A DNA stretch of 64,000 nt. It comes from Amoebophrya sp. A120 (taxonomy: Eukaryota > Sar > Dinophyceae > Syndiniales > Amoebophryaceae). A program made the translations under genes and the position numbers. Numbering within the stretch: the first letter of the stretch is position 1; the number at the start of each line of letters is the position of its first letter. The DNA lies in the NCBI GenBank assembly GCA_905178155.1, contig CAJINV010000002.1, positions 10,052,931 to 10,116,930 on the forward strand. Reading direction: 5' to 3'. The notes beneath the pieces were generated by a model, which was given only the letters and a program-made list of their open reading frames with translations, was not told the DNA's origin and did not search any database. Below are positions 1 through 11,595 of this stretch, in pieces.

Positions 1-1119
1 TGCTGGTGGCTCCCCAGCAGCTGCACCTGCCCCTTCTGCAGGGTGGCCTTCTTCGACAGCTCTTGACGAACTTGGGTGATGTTCTGCAGCGCACGCGTGT
101 ACCGCGTGGACCCGAAAATGTCGTCGAACTTCTTCTTCAGCGTCTGAGAAGTCAGAGAGAAGCGAGATTTTCATTTTCAGTAGTGTTGTACATAGGGATA
201 ATTTAAATTTACGTTAAGTATTTCTTTTGTGACTGATTCACTGTCTGTCGAAGGGAAAACGGTTGATACATCGCGTGTTTCATCTTCGTATTGAAAAACT
301 CATTATTATCAAATGCCTTCTGTTCCATTAGCGGCCAGTTGCTTTCTTCCTGGTGGCAAAAGATCACGTTTTCCAGGATGGCTTTTTCGACGCCCATAAA
401 CTGCGGCACCAACTGGTCCATTTCGGATACCCGTGTGGTGTGCGAGTTGGTTCCCTGCTTCATGCCGACACGGGTTCGCTCTTCGGCCGTGCCGCCCTTA
501 CAAAACTGCAGTGTGCAGTCCATCGCCTTGTAGGACGCCTTTTTGGTGCCTGGAATGGATAAAAAATTGCAACTCGGCCTTGAATCTTCAAGGCTAGAAA
601 TTATATCGAGAGTTGAGGAGGCACATTTGTCCCTGGATATCATTAGAAACACTGCACGTCGTAAAGTCGACAGGGCAGCATCGATGAAAACAGCGTGAAA
701 ACTTTGTGATGGCACGAGTGTAGTACACTTGTGTGCTTCGTACTTATTAAACATCTTTTCCTATAGATGATTGTACCACCGCCCCCGATGGAGTGAAAGC
801 TCCTGGTGCAGAGCAGCTGCCGCTCTTCGGGCGTGTCTTTCTGGCCCCGGGAAAACATCATTTTGATCTGTCCCTTCACCTCCTGCAAGCGGGCCCACTT
901 CGGATCGTGGATAAACGCGCTCCCGGAACCGACGTTGGGCGGCAGTGCGCCGCAGGAGGCCATTTTGAGGCACTCGATGATGGTGGTCTTCCCGCACCCA
1001 TTCTGGCCCACGATGAGTGTGACGGGCCGGTCGAACCCGATCTTCTGCTGCTCATCAAAGTGGAAGGACCGAATCCCCTGAATCGCCAGCTTCTCAATCG
1101 TGCACATGATGGACGGCAA
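1..1119 (-). CDS. RAD50: RAD50 DNA-repair ATPase, N-terminal part (cut by the left edge)
   Basis: RAD50 is the ABC-type ATPase and coiled-coil subunit of the MRE11-RAD50 complex, which senses and processes DNA double-strand breaks in the nucleus. The first exon (1119 or 1107 down to 777 or 780) shows the family start IEKLAIQGIRSF and the Walker A motif GQNGCGKTT. The second exon (549 down to about 302) carries the Q-loop-side signature NVIFCHQEESNWPL. The third (143 to the edge) reads KKKFDDIFGSTRYTRAL, where the coiled coil begins. ATG 1107 aligns best with known starts; ATG 1119 adds four residues. The first intron is GT-AG. The second has acceptor CTCAG before 143, but no GT donor is in phase; GAGTTT at 301 (GA-AG) or GC at 316 fit. 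Walker B and signature motifs lie outside the window. Confidence 0.93.
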
Positions 1120-2040
1120 CCACGGAACGTTGTATAGCGGACTTGTGGTTGCTTGAGACGCTGCACTTTGACTGAAAAAAAACTTTACAGCAATTCGTTG
1201 TTGTGCGGGGCTGAGGGAAGAGCGTAGCTACCGCTGTGCCATGACAGGCTGTGCCACTGACGCGAGTCTAGACGCCGAAGCGGCTTACTTGAACATTAAA
1301 GGTAGGAACAGCGCAAACTAGTAGGTTCATTTCTACTTCGAATAATCAGGAGATCGGGCCACTACGGTGTAGGCATACAAACTAGAACATGGGAATTTAC
1401 TCTGCGCCTGAAAGAGTAAAGCTACCTGGAACTGCCTACGGGTTTGAGGTCGAAGTAATTTCTAAAGAAAATCAATGTGAACTGTGGTACTGCGAAAAAA
1501 ATCGGCACAGACGAAAAGTTTTTTTCGCAAAAAGTCCAGCTTTGGTGCATGTTCAAAACAAGAAACAGAATCGAAGATCGTCTTTTGCTTGAAGCGTCTT
1601 TGCGGACAACAGTGCGAACCACTTTTAAGAACATACATAGCCCTTTGTTCCTTGACCAAAATCACAGCCTTTTCTTTCGCCACAGTCAGCTGCGAGAACA
1701 CGTTTAGCCATTCGTTTAGGTGAATTGAAACTCCTTCTTGATTTCAGCAGCAGGAGCGTAATTCATCATCTTAATCTTTCTTTATCGCTCTGCTGACCTG
1801 ATCTCAATGCAAAACCACGTCCACCATACTTCGCAAAATCCTGACCGAGGTGTTTTTGTTTCTCGCCGTGCTAAGTCCCTTGGTACAATTTCACGTAGGG
1901 GCCCGCCTCAAGTTGCAATGCAGCAATAGCTGCGGCTAAGTGCCCGAGAGACAAAACACCGCATGATAATCATGCCGAAGAAGTGAAAAAGAAAAGAAGT
2001 TCAGCAAAGTTCGGCTCTGAGGAAACAGACATCAATCTTT
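1120..2040. other. Intergenic, divergent/convergent spacer after RAD50
   Basis: About 0.9 kb between the RAD50 start and the 3' end of the next minus-strand gene. Short open frames (for example 1389-1592 +) have no recognisable motif and biased, low-complexity residues. I see no RNA gene, repeat or introner here. The RAD50 promoter should lie within it, but no element is recognisable. Confidence 0.5.
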
Positions 2041-5000
2041 CTATGCGCTCAAATGCTGCTCAAGAACATAGGCGAGATCTGGGTCGCCGCATGGTGACTC
2101 GTCCACGAAAGGAATGGCGTCCATCGCCCGGCCGCTGCGCGCCTTCCGCCGAAGAATTATGCGTGGTTTCGTCCCCAGCACCGCACCCGGTTGTGCCCCG
2201 TCCCCCGCCGGCGTTTCCTGCGCGTAAAAGACATCGGCGTCGACCATGCCGGGGGCTGCGGAGCTCGTTTTTGACGACGCAGTTCTTTTCGAAGAAGAGT
2301 CTAACATCCGCAATTGCTGTTCAGCGAGGGACATCGTCCCAAAGTCCTCAGTTTTTGAACCACTGCTGCCTCTACCAGCCGGAACGCTCGCGGCACGACT
2401 CGTTGCGCTGGTCAAGAGGCCGGCGTTGTACTTCAGGCTCGCACCCGGAGTGAATAGAGGTACAGCACTAGAAGAGATGGCCCCGGAGGTTGAAGCTGCA
2501 CCGGTTGTAGTGGCCAAATCCAGTCCTTGCCCCGCCGTCCAGAACTCTTTAATCTTGCTCTCGCACTTGAGTTTTTTCGTCCCGCTGGACAGTTCCGGCT
2601 TGAAACTGCAGTCCTCGATTTCCATGGACTCCCGCATGCTGCTGACGTTGCGCAACTTCTCTTCCCGCCGCACCTGACTGGTTTTCAGGCGCGTGTAGAA
2701 ATTCTGGTCGGCAAACGAGTCGATCTGGTTCTGGTGCTTCCCGCGCCAGTAGCTACAGCGGGACGTCGTGGAGCCCTTACTACTTCCATTGTGTCCGCCT
2801 TCTGACCTTGACCGGCTGGTCTGCCCATAGAGAAACACCTTTGGCTGGAACGTGCAGTCCTTCATCTGCTTGCGCTCGAGCTCCTCCCGCTTTCGTTCGA
2901 TGGACAGCTGTCTCCGCTCCTGCTGGCGGGTGGTGCGGTACCCAATATTTCCCACGTTCTGCACCAAGCGATCGCTGGCGGGGAGTGTTTTCTTCGAGTT
3001 CGCGAGACGAAGAAAGGCCTGGTTGTAATCGAAAAGTGAACGTTTCAAGATATAGTAGAAGTACTGGCGCTTGTTTATACTCTCTAATATGTGTCAAGCG
3101 ATGAACATGCGAGAAAAGCAGACATATCGAAGAGGCAGCCTAATCAATGCTCTATTCGAAAAAACGCATCCTCTTTAAGTACATTCTCGCGACTTGTTTT
3201 GTGCTTTTGCACGAGCGACTGGTGGCGTTTCTGGTAGCTGCGGCCCATGTAGGTCAGCCGCTCCGCTACGTTGGCGAAGTTGGCGCGACTGGAACCCAGT
3301 AGCTCCTTCGTCTTTCTTCTTGTCAGGTTGAGCCTCGGGGTAAACGTCGACTCGTTTGGCGAGAGAGGAAGAAACTTCCGATAGTGCGACTTGGAGCTCT
3401 TCGCCGTCGTCGTGGAGATGCAAATGGAGTTCTCCGAGCATGTCGTCGCCGCCGTACCTCGCGCGCGGATCTCCTGGACAATGCTGTCCAGCGAAGAGAG
3501 GCCCCTGTGCGGAATTGAAAGTTGTGAATTAGAAAATGTTCACAGCAGTTGGAAAGTCAGTTCTTAAAATTGCTAACGAGGATAAAAGACAAAGACTCAC
3601 GCAAAGACTTGTCAGAGAGCATAGACAGCAGCACAGAGCACATCTTCAATTTCAGCAAAAATATTTTCCATAACGACCGCAAGGGACAATTTTTACTGCG
3701 TCGTCGCCTTCTGGATGATGCGGTCTCGTTCGGCCGGGGCCTTTCCAAGCAGATCCGCCTCGAGTTCCGCCTTGAGCTCTGCCAAGCTTTTTTCCTTTCG
3801 CGTTTCCGCAACGACCTCCACCTCCGCGTCGGTGGCCACATTTTCCTCCTCATTGTAGAACTGAAACGGGCGGTGGGATACGGCTTGCTGCACCACGTGG
3901 GTTCCCGAGCTCGTCGCCCCAACGGGTGCTCCGGCAGTCCCTTCTTGATTTGCCGTGGCAGAGGCGGATGCGGAGTACTCCTCGTCATAGTCCTCGTAAG
4001 TGGTGGAAACATTGTGCGAGCTGTCCAGGAGAGAGTCTCTCATCTGGATCACTCGGTGCCCCCGCGCATCGTACCCGACAACGATAGCCGCCGATGTGTC
4101 GGATTTTTTGTTGGAACAAGCGGACAAGAAACCAGGGTTATTTTTCAGTGCAACGCCGCTAGAAGACGATGAGGGATGGAAGCCTATTACCGTTGGTGTG
4201 CCGCCCAGACTCGCGCTCCGCGGGTTGGCGCTGTTCCGCGTGGAAAGATGAAACGCCGCGGTTCGCTTCGGCGGTTGGAATATGGTTTGCGGTCGCTGTT
4301 CCACGCCGTTCCCGTCGAACTTGGGAAGCTGCTTGGGGCGCTCCAGCACCTCCTTATCAAATGTAAAAATGTCTGGGTCTGGAAGGATGCAAGGTTTGTT
4401 ATGCCCACTCTGCATGACTCCTGAAGTCTGTGACGCATGCTCTAGCATCACAGATTTTGTGAGGGCTTCCTGACGCCTATACCGCATGAGAAATGCCCTC
4501 TCGCTTTGGCAAAAACTGGACCTCTTTTGCTGTTCATGCAATACAGATTTTTGTAGAATCCAAATTCAGCACCACAAGTCGCATCCTTCCAGACCCAGAC
4601 ATTTTTGCATTTGATACTCCTGGATGTGCTGCAAGTCCCGCATGGCGTTCTGCAGTATGACCTGCTCCAGCGTTACAATCTCAAACGTTACAATAGAATC
4701 TGGGATTTGTCTTGCTCTTGCGTAATGAGCATGACAGACTCGCAGACCATTCCACTTTGTGCAACACAAATTTCGGCAGATTGTAGTGCGGTTTGGGACT
4801 CCGGAACTTGTTATGCGCAGTCCTATGAGACTTGGCTAGATCATGCACTTCTTGCATCACAGATTTCGGAATTCTATTGTAACGTTTGAGATTGTAACGC
4901 TTGAGCAGGTCATATGCAGCAAGCCGGTCTTCTGCTTCTGCATCTTCCAGTGCCGCTTCCGCACCTGGGACTCCGTGGCCACCGGCACAACGTACTGCTT

Positions 5001-6008
5001 CAGGGAGTTTTGGTCCGTCTCGGGCAGGCGACCGCGGACCGCCGAAGATTTGCTCGTTGTGCCGGACGCGGCGAGGGCCGTGCCAACGCTGGCCTTGCTG
5101 TTGAGCCTGCTACTGCTAGCCTTGCTTGTGGTCGTAGTTCTGTGCGGATCGACGCCACCAGTCTTCGAGGATCCTCGGCGGTGGTATCCGGGCCGGCGGT
5201 TCAGCGGAACGAAAATGTCGCGACTGGCTTCGCGGCGCAGATCCTCGATGTTTTTGCTGGTTTGCTCCATACTATGGTCCACCACCAGCAGCTGGCGCCC
5301 GTCCGGACACGTCATGCCGGCAGACAACGTGGAACTGTCGTTTGCATCGTCGAGGGGGAAGGACGTGCGTTCCGTGCCTCGCGCCCGCGGGGTGGAGGTG
5401 AGGCTGGAGTAGGAGTTGGCCTTCGTGAAGTAGTCGAAAGACGAAGTTTTGCTGTTCTTGTAGACAAAATTCACGCTGCTTGCCCTTGCGCTTTTGCTTC
5501 CAGAAGATGTAAACGCCGGGCCTGAGTGTCGTGAAACCAACCCGCTACGAGACTGCGCATTCCGGTCCGCAACATTGTTGGCTGAGCTCGGACTACTCTT
5601 GCTGTTTCCAGAAATTAAAGGCGGGTCTCCAGTGCTGCGCAGCCCGCGAAGAAATTTTGCGGTTGGTCCACCGGGCGTGTCGTCATAGGCTGTAAGGGTG
5701 AGGTTTGCCTTCTTGTTTTTCGGCCGGGCGGACGGCCGCGTCGGGGGTTTGATGCTGACATCAAATTCGGACGCGTGGCCGCGCGATGGTTCTTGGTAGC
5801 GGTATTCGTAATCGGGCCGGGCGCTCGAACTACTGCTGCTCCTCTCGTGCTGCGCCACGGTGTGGTGCGGCTGTGCGAATACATGTGAACTCGTCCCGAC
5901 GGCATGCGCATCCTGAGCAGGCGCCGGTTGGTATTCGAAAGCACCGAGGTCCGGGTCCAAAGCCTTCACCTCCTGTGCCAAACTTCGAATTTCCGCTGCG
6001 GTAAGCAT
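2041..6008 (-). CDS. Hypothetical protein with CTFxP-type motifs, two introners
   Basis: I do not recognise the family. Exons on the minus strand: 6008-4915, 4650-4617, 4349-3697, 3504-3183, 3018-2041; the sum is 3081 nt, 1026 residues plus stop. The first two introns are introner elements; the third (GTAAAA...CACAG) and fourth (GTACTT...ACCAG) are canonical. The N-terminal 360 residues are Ser/Thr/Arg-rich and probably disordered. Around the introners is a helical stretch (LLQNAMRDLQHIQEVLERPK when joined). The C-terminal half holds DCTFQPKV, DCSFKPEL and STFTPRL, a short repeated motif that is common in protist ciliary or cytoskeletal proteins; a cytoskeletal role is only a guess. A Glu/Lys-rich basic helix lies near residue 760. 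The protein ends in a Ser-rich tail. The reading frame is consistent through all five joins, so I am confident it is one gene. Confidence 0.75.
4355..4616. mobile_element. Introner element 1, family A1 (antisense to host gene)
   Basis: 262 bp with inverted ends TATCAAATGTAAAAATG / CATTTTTGCATTTGATA, extending to GTCTGGGTCTGGAAG. Flanked by CTCCT at 4350-4354 and 4617-4621. Excision of the element plus one CTCCT joins HIQE to VLERPK in the minus-strand gene. Its interior matches the copies at 22457, 44114, 49236 and 49719, but here it lies in the opposite orientation relative to transcription. Confidence 0.9.
4656..4914. mobile_element. Introner element 2, family B
   Basis: 259 bp with about 43-bp inverted ends starting TATGACCTGCTC and continuing GCGTTACAATCTC, GTTACAATAGAAT, with very few mismatches. 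Flanked by TGCAG at 4651-4655 and 4915-4919. Removing it with one TGCAG gives KTGLLQNAMRD in frame on the minus strand. It shares no interior sequence with family A. It lies only 34 nt (plus duplication) from element 1, making a micro-exon. Confidence 0.88.
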
Positions 6009-6893
6009 ATTGATTTTTGTTCATGTGGCGTTACCTACTCCGTCCAGAAGCAGTGCGAAAAAATTTGAGTCGCGAAACTCGCTTACACTTCTTCGGAACA
6101 GGATCTTGTTTCGCAGTAGAAAGACCGACCACGTACGGCTCGGCGCAAACGAGACAAAAAGCACGACCATTACAGACCTACATCTGCGTGTCAACGAGCT
6201 TCGTGACAATCGTTTCAAGTAGCTCTCAAGAGACAACACTCATAACTGACGAGCACGAGCTGCGATCAAAGCTCAGAATTCGTGTCGTGACAAAACGCCT
6301 TCGTTTCCTTGCTCTTGATCTTTCCGAACTCCAACTCCACGAGCGAATAACAACAATTTGACGAATGCGAGTCACAATTTCGGACCAAGCGAAAGTAGTC
6401 AACTGCTTCACACGTTTATATCGGGCAAACGCAAGACATCAAAAAAACTTGTCAGCACAAGACAGGGATTCGAGTTCCACATCTTACATGCACAGAGCTT
6501 GCATGTGGATGTTCCTGCCCGATTTCGTCAACAGATTTTTCCCCCGCAGAGAATTTCCTTTCTCCTGCCAATCTGTCGCAGAGGACGGGGGACGCGGGCT
6601 GCAACTGCTGGAACGTAACTGTGTCGGGTAGCTAAATTCGGGGGAAATCACAAGCAGAAACCAAAGAGTGAGGTGTTGACTTTTGCCTACATTATACATT
6701 CGTAGAAAGGGAAAAGCGCAGTAGTTGAACATGAGAAACTAAAGTCGAAAGATAACTACTCTGTGTGTACTTCTGATACTTCGTACTACTTGCTTCTACA
6801 TCTACTTACACTGGAATAATAAAAAGATTTTTACTTTCATGATCCCATCAAAGCCTATCTAAGGGAACTAACACTGCAGCGGCTTTCCTTCTT
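6009..6893. other. Intergenic spacer
   Basis: About 0.9 kb between two minus-strand genes (3' end of the lipase and 5' end of the CTFxP protein). It is AT-richer than its neighbours towards 6650-6890. Open frames here lack motifs and I see no RNA gene or introner. Confidence 0.5.
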
Positions 6894-8690
6894 TTATTGC
6901 GGAACAATGTCGATGTTCAACCGGTGGCTCGCCGGTTGTTTGCGCAGCTCCGCGATGTGCAGCTGTGCATCGCAGTTCGTCATCCTCTCTTCGCGGCTCA
7001 AGGTGTTCTTCAGATGCACAACATGTCCCCTGTCCCCTTGCTTCAGTGCGGGGAACAGGGAACCACTCTGCCGTGCACTCCCGGGCGCCGAGGACAATTC
7101 CGCCGGGCGGAAACGCAGCAGCTCGTCCAGTTTCGCGAGGTTCCCGTCGACGCTTTTCAAATCTCCCGGGTTTGGTGCCGCATTGTACATCTGAAGATAG
7201 TGCTGCGCGCAGGCGAAGAGGAGAGTCGCGGCCGATCCGCCGAGGGAGTGCCCCGCTAGGTCCAGCTCGGAGCAGGTTGCCAGCGCGTTGGCCATCGGGG
7301 GTAGTCCGCACCGAAGCGCCTGGTCCGCCTTGTTCGCGTAGCCCGAGTGCACCTGCTTCAGCGCCCCGCACCACTGGTTCTTAGGCGTGCTCTCAAGCAA
7401 ATTCGAAGATACCAGCTCATCCACGCTGTTCGTTGGCGACAGAGCGAGCACGCAGCGCCGGGTCGCGGTGTCTTGGGACAGTGAGACGATGTCTTCATCC
7501 AGAAGCACGTCGGTCCCGAAATGGCGCGTTAACAGGGACACGCGCGCGATAGGCCGGATCCGGAAGTAGGTGTGGCCGGGATCGAGAATTGTTTTCATCA
7601 ATCCGTCCGGCCCACGGTCCTCTCCGCCACCCGTCGTCGGGTACATGAGCGCCGGGTCGCGCCCCTTTTGCGGGAACACCAGATGCGTGTACGCCTGGCT
7701 CCGCTCCACCCGGTGCGCTTGCTCCAGATCCTTTGCGGTCGCGTTGTAGCCCTTCGCGACCGCCACGGCGCGCAACAACCCAGTAAAATACGCCGGCTCC
7801 ATGTGCAGGTACGGGTCGGTCATGGGCGAGAACAACTCGCGCAGCGATTGTTCGGCGGCTGGTAGCACGGCGAGAGCATCGGGCGCGTCCCCGGTGGACA
7901 GGTAATTTGTGGCGGGCACCAGATCCGCAAGCGGCAGCTGTTGCTCCACGATCTTCTCGTACACCGCCCCCCAGTCGCCGCCGGTGATCCCCCCGTGCTT
8001 CGGATTAGCCAGCACGAGCTGAAGCGCGTCCATGGTTGGGTGGTACCAGTCGCCCAGTAGAAAGCTGGACTGCGCACCAAAATCCGTGTCGTGCGGCTCG
8101 AGGCAGTTTCCCGCGGAACCGGGAGGCGACCTGGTGCGCGGGGGTTCCCAAAAACCGGGCGCAATTTCCCCGCACTGCTCTGTCCACACCCGAAGGCCCG
8201 GTAGTGAAGCGTTTTCCGGAATGGCATCCGACAGCCAGTTCTTGTCTTGTGTAATTTTAGGGGCGCCGAAGGTGTACACTTCGGCGATTCGTGGCTGCGT
8301 CACGAGCTGCCCCGCATCTTCACCGGAAGGAGCGGGGCCGCTTCCCGGTAGACTGGAAATCTGCTCGGCAAACGAACTCGCTCCTTGTTTCGCGGACTCT
8401 TGCTTTTCTGCTCGCGGTGCGGTTCCTGTGGATGTTGTGCGCACATTTTGGTTGTTTTGCGCCTTCACAACCTCCTCAATATCTGCATCATCGCTACGGT
8501 GCCAGCGGGAGGAAAGTTGCCGCGACTCGCTCGAAGTGATTTGCAGGATTCTCGTCCCCCCAGCGGTCGACAAGCGCGTCGCGCCCGGTGGGTTGGCCCA
8601 TGTGGGATGCACGAGCAGCAGGGCGTACCAAACAAATTCGCGCCATCCGCTACTTGTGCGGGGGGTTCCCCGATGTACTTCTACTTTCAT
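6894..8690 (-). CDS. Secreted class 3 lipase-like protein, possibly permuted
   Basis: A 598-residue single-exon protein. The nucleophile elbow LAGHSLGGSA (Ser482) and the preceding CVLALSPTNSVDEL and VHSGYA segments match the first half of the alpha/beta-hydrolase class 3 lipase fold, which hydrolyses acylglycerols. Residues 20-33 (VWYALLLVHPTWA) look like a signal peptide, so it is probably secreted. Oddly, the strand motif VYTFGAPKI, which normally follows the nucleophile, lies at residues 138-146, far before it, and is followed by LRVWTEQCGEIAP, which resembles the usual acidic-residue segment. The protein ends in RLNIDIVPQ, also like the RVxNxDIVP segment, so the catalytic Asp is ambiguous and no family His follows. 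It may be a circular permutation or a rearranged tandem copy. No introns, in contrast to its neighbours. The start is the first in-frame ATG before the signal peptide. Confidence 0.75.
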   Translation of the reverse strand: MKVEVHRGTPRTSSGWREFVWYALLLVHPTWANPPGATRLSTAGGTRILQITSSESRQLSSRWHRSDDADIEEVVKAQNNQNVRTTSTGTAPRAEKQESAKQGASSFAEQISSLPGSGPAPSGEDAGQLVTQPRIAEVYTFGAPKITQDKNWLSDAIPENASLPGLRVWTEQCGEIAPGFWEPPRTRSPPGSAGNCLEPHDTDFGAQSSFLLGDWYHPTMDALQLVLANPKHGGITGGDWGAVYEKIVEQQLPLADLVPATNYLSTGDAPDALAVLPAAEQSLRELFSPMTDPYLHMEPAYFTGLLRAVAVAKGYNATAKDLEQAHRVERSQAYTHLVFPQKGRDPALMYPTTGGGEDRGPDGLMKTILDPGHTYFRIRPIARVSLLTRHFGTDVLLDEDIVSLSQDTATRRCVLALSPTNSVDELVSSNLLESTPKNQWCGALKQVHSGYANKADQALRCGLPPMANALATCSELDLAGHSLGGSAATLLFACAQHYLQMYNAAPNPGDLKSVDGNLAKLDELLRFRPAELSSAPGSARQSGSLFPALKQGDRGHVVHLKNTLSREERMTNCDAQLHIAELRKQPASHRLNIDIVPQ

Positions 8691-9050
8691 TGGTCACTAG
8701 CAAAAAATACTTGGGCGAATGCGCACGACATCGATGTCGCGATAGAGACCTGGACTGTCGGGATGCATGCTTTCGTTTGCGGTACACCTCACGAGAACCA
8801 ACGGATTGCGTGAGTTGAAAAACACGATGTTGCACGAAACAATTTGTACTGCGTCCGGAGACGGTACTGAAAGCACGACTTGAGGGACGACGAGGGGCTG
8901 CGACGTTGCAGCGACTTTGCGTTTGTACGACATTTCACGAAAAAAAATGAAAAAGTCCATATAGTTCTCTTGCCTTGGTACGGTGCCAACTGTTCGCATT
9001 TGAGGGTGCTGCGGATAGTAACGATCATGAGAGAGTAAAGCTACGCGATG
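8691..9050. other. Intergenic spacer upstream of lipase
   Basis: About 0.36 kb upstream of the lipase start. Nothing recognisable; the lipase promoter should be here. Confidence 0.4.
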
Positions 9051-11040
9051 GGACACAGCTAGCTTTTCACTGGATTACGGGGCCGGGCCAGAACGTCTCG
9101 CGTCCGCCCCCCCCCCCCCCCGGCGGCGGGTCTGCGATTCGCACGAGCGGGCGACTTGTCCAAGAGTAAAGGCAGGAATCGCAGTACTACGATCGAAACG
9201 TGAGTGACTTGCTGCGTTTTGAAATACATGCTCTACTTGCCTACGGATCTTGAACGAGCAAGAGACCCGTAGAGAGGTCGCCCGGTAAACGACCAAGGGA
9301 CTCGTGGGGCAACCGCCCGGTCGCGTTCGGCGATGCCACCGCCGCCGGCCGCCGGCACACTTGCCCCCGCGCCAGGCCCGGGCGCCGGAGCCCGCCGGCC
9401 CGCTTCCGGGTGCCCCGCGCCCGCTTGCCGGGCTTCCCAAAGCCCGACCGCCCAAGCTTCACGGCCAAGAATGCCGAAGCCGCGCACACCTGCATGCCGA
9501 CACCCCCTGCCCGGGAGCCGGGCCCGCGCGGGCCCCGCGGGCGGAGCCTTCAACGCTTGGTCGCCCTCCTCCGTGGCCCGTTCGGAACCCCAAGCCCGGT
9601 TGCAAAAGCCAAGTCCGGTCGCCGGCGCCCCCGCCTCGATCAGGCCCCTTTTACCAGCACCCTTTTTCGAAGCCCGATCGCCGGCGCCCGCCCCAAGTGG
9701 CCCACTTGGAACGAAGAACGCAACCGCAGCGCGGTCGGCGCATCCGGGCTTCGTAGCTCCCCGGAGAGTCTCGCCCTCGCTTCCGGGGGCGTCGCGCGGC
9801 CCTGCCAAGAGGCTTTATCGGCCCCACCCGCCGCAACAAAGCTTGACCGCAGGACCCAGAAAAGCCCGCACAGAGGGGCCCACGAGGCTAGCGACGGCGG
9901 GGGATCTTCGGTGCCACGGCAGGGGCTTAGTAGGACCTAACTTGGACGCCCTCCCCACCGTTGCTGGGGCCGGGTGGGCCTGTTAAGTTACTTTCTTCTG
10001 GAAGGGGTGCCCAAAGGAGACACTCTCAAGCCCTGTAGGGATGCTCCCCTGGGCCATCGGAATTTCAGGAAAACCCAGATGCGTAAGAATTACCAAAGTC
10101 GGCGGGTCTGGGCCAAATAATATCTATGGGAGTGATAACAAAAAAGTCTTTTTATCATTTGGCAAGATATTTTGCCCGATTTGCTTTTATATGCCATCCA
10201 AGCTTTATCTTTGAAATTTTTTTTTTGGAAAATGAAAACAAAGCTAATTTGGTCCAGTCTTAACACGGAAAACCACACAAGATGAAGAATAATGCACAGC
10301 ATGCATTTATACTCTGACTTACAACGTTCAAACGGATTAAAAATCACACAGAACCTGAATAACGTCACTTTTCAAAATTTTTTGATTTTTTTTGGCGTCC
10401 AAAAACATGGAAAATTTGCATCCAATACAGGGTAAAAATTATACAAATGAGGACTGATGTGCATTATTTTTCATTTTGCATTCAAAATGGGGTAAGTAAT
10501 TGTGATTTTTTTGCGAAGGAAAAATTGGCATTTTTTTGAGGTTCTCAAAAAGAGCAAAGAAATCCCGTGCAGTCACATGATAATTAGAATATAGTATGGC
10601 ACTGAGTGTCTATATATGGCGGCACATTGTCAATCAGTGTAATTATTTGTTCACTTTCTGGCATTTTTCCAAGTGTATTTTTTTGGAATTTTTTTAATTT
10701 GGGAAAAGTTGCCAAATTTCCCGACAATTGAAACAGTTCACATATGTAGAGCGGAGCAGTGTCTCTTATTATCGTGTAGAAACTCAATAACTACCATTAC
10801 TTTTATCATTTACATGCGTAATGGTTAACATCACTTCCCATGACCCCACCCTCTCACCCCCCAGAACCCCCCAGGCCCCCTCTGACCCCTGCTCCCAGCC
10901 TCCCTTCCCCCAGCCCAGCTTACCCCCTGTCCCCCAGCTCTCCTCCTGACCCCCATTCCACCTGCCCCTTACTCCACCTACCTCCCTGTCCCCCCCCCCC
11001 CCGGTTCCCCTCTCCCCCGGCCCCCCACTCCTAGGGGGGC
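9051..11040. other. Compositional island: GC-rich, then AT-rich, then C-rich
   Basis: A stretch unlike the rest of the window. 9090-10000 is very GC-rich, contains a pure C run near 9106-9121 and CCGG-dense sequence, and all frames encode Pro/Arg/Ala-rich low complexity. 10080-10830 is strongly AT-rich with T runs. 10840-11035 is nearly free of G on the plus strand (see separate entry). I find no ORF with domain motifs, no rRNA or tRNA that I recognise, no inverted ends and no introner. It could be a non-coding repeat, an assembly join or foreign DNA. Confidence 0.5.
10840..11035. repeat. C-rich low-complexity tract (G-rich on the minus strand)
   Basis: About 195 bp of runs of C3-C14 separated by short A/T words, with almost no G. 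The minus strand therefore has many closely spaced G-tracts that could form G-quadruplexes. The ORFs over it are only Pro/Ser or Gly/Glu repeats and are not genes. Confidence 0.8.
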
Positions 11041-11595
11041 GCATCGCTTTGCTGGAACAGAGTCCGGCCCCCGTCGCCAGGGCGCAACACTCTTGGCGGG
11101 CCTCCGCGGCGCGCGCCGGTTTTCCTTCCCAGGCCGTGGCCCCGCGTTTGCGCTACGCGGGAGCCCGCTCGCCGTTTTGGTCAACCGCCGCAGGCGCCGC
11201 GTCGAGTACTCCGCCGCAGTTAAAAGGGCGCTCGGCAGGCCGTCGTCGCCTAAAACTCCGCGGCCGGTGCCGGTCCTGCGCCGCCTAGCGGACCTCTTCC
11301 CGCGCGAGAAAGGCCTCGCCTCGTGTTCTTGGTGCGCGCGCGCGCTGTTCGCGGCCGACCAACTTCCTTCCGGTAGCCTTTTCGGAGACGGATTTTTTGT
11401 ATCTCCACCCTAGTCCGTCGCCGCTCCAAGAAGCGCCGGAAACGACGGGAAGTGTCTCTGCCCGCGTTTCCGACCCCGGGCCTTTTCCGAATGGTCGCCC
11501 GGCGCAGGACTCGCACAAGTTCGCTTGCGGAACGATTGGTGCGCGTTGCAGCTGCGGCATGCGTTACGCTGGAGAAGTGCAGCCCAGCGTGGGGG
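11041..11595. other. GC-rich spacer before the small ubiquitin-like candidate
   Basis: GC-rich and open in several frames, but without domain motifs. It could hold upstream exons of the following small gene, since that frame stays open back to 11452; I cannot show it. Confidence 0.35.

Noticed and set aside
1389-1592. 67-residue plus-strand ORF
   Set aside because: Lys/Arg-rich chance frame, no domain, and other frames of similar length overlap it.
9233-9986. Long overlapping ORFs on both strands in GC-rich DNA (up to 217 residues)
   Set aside because: Open in most frames because stops are rare in GC-rich sequence; products are Pro/Arg/Ala low complexity with no motif.
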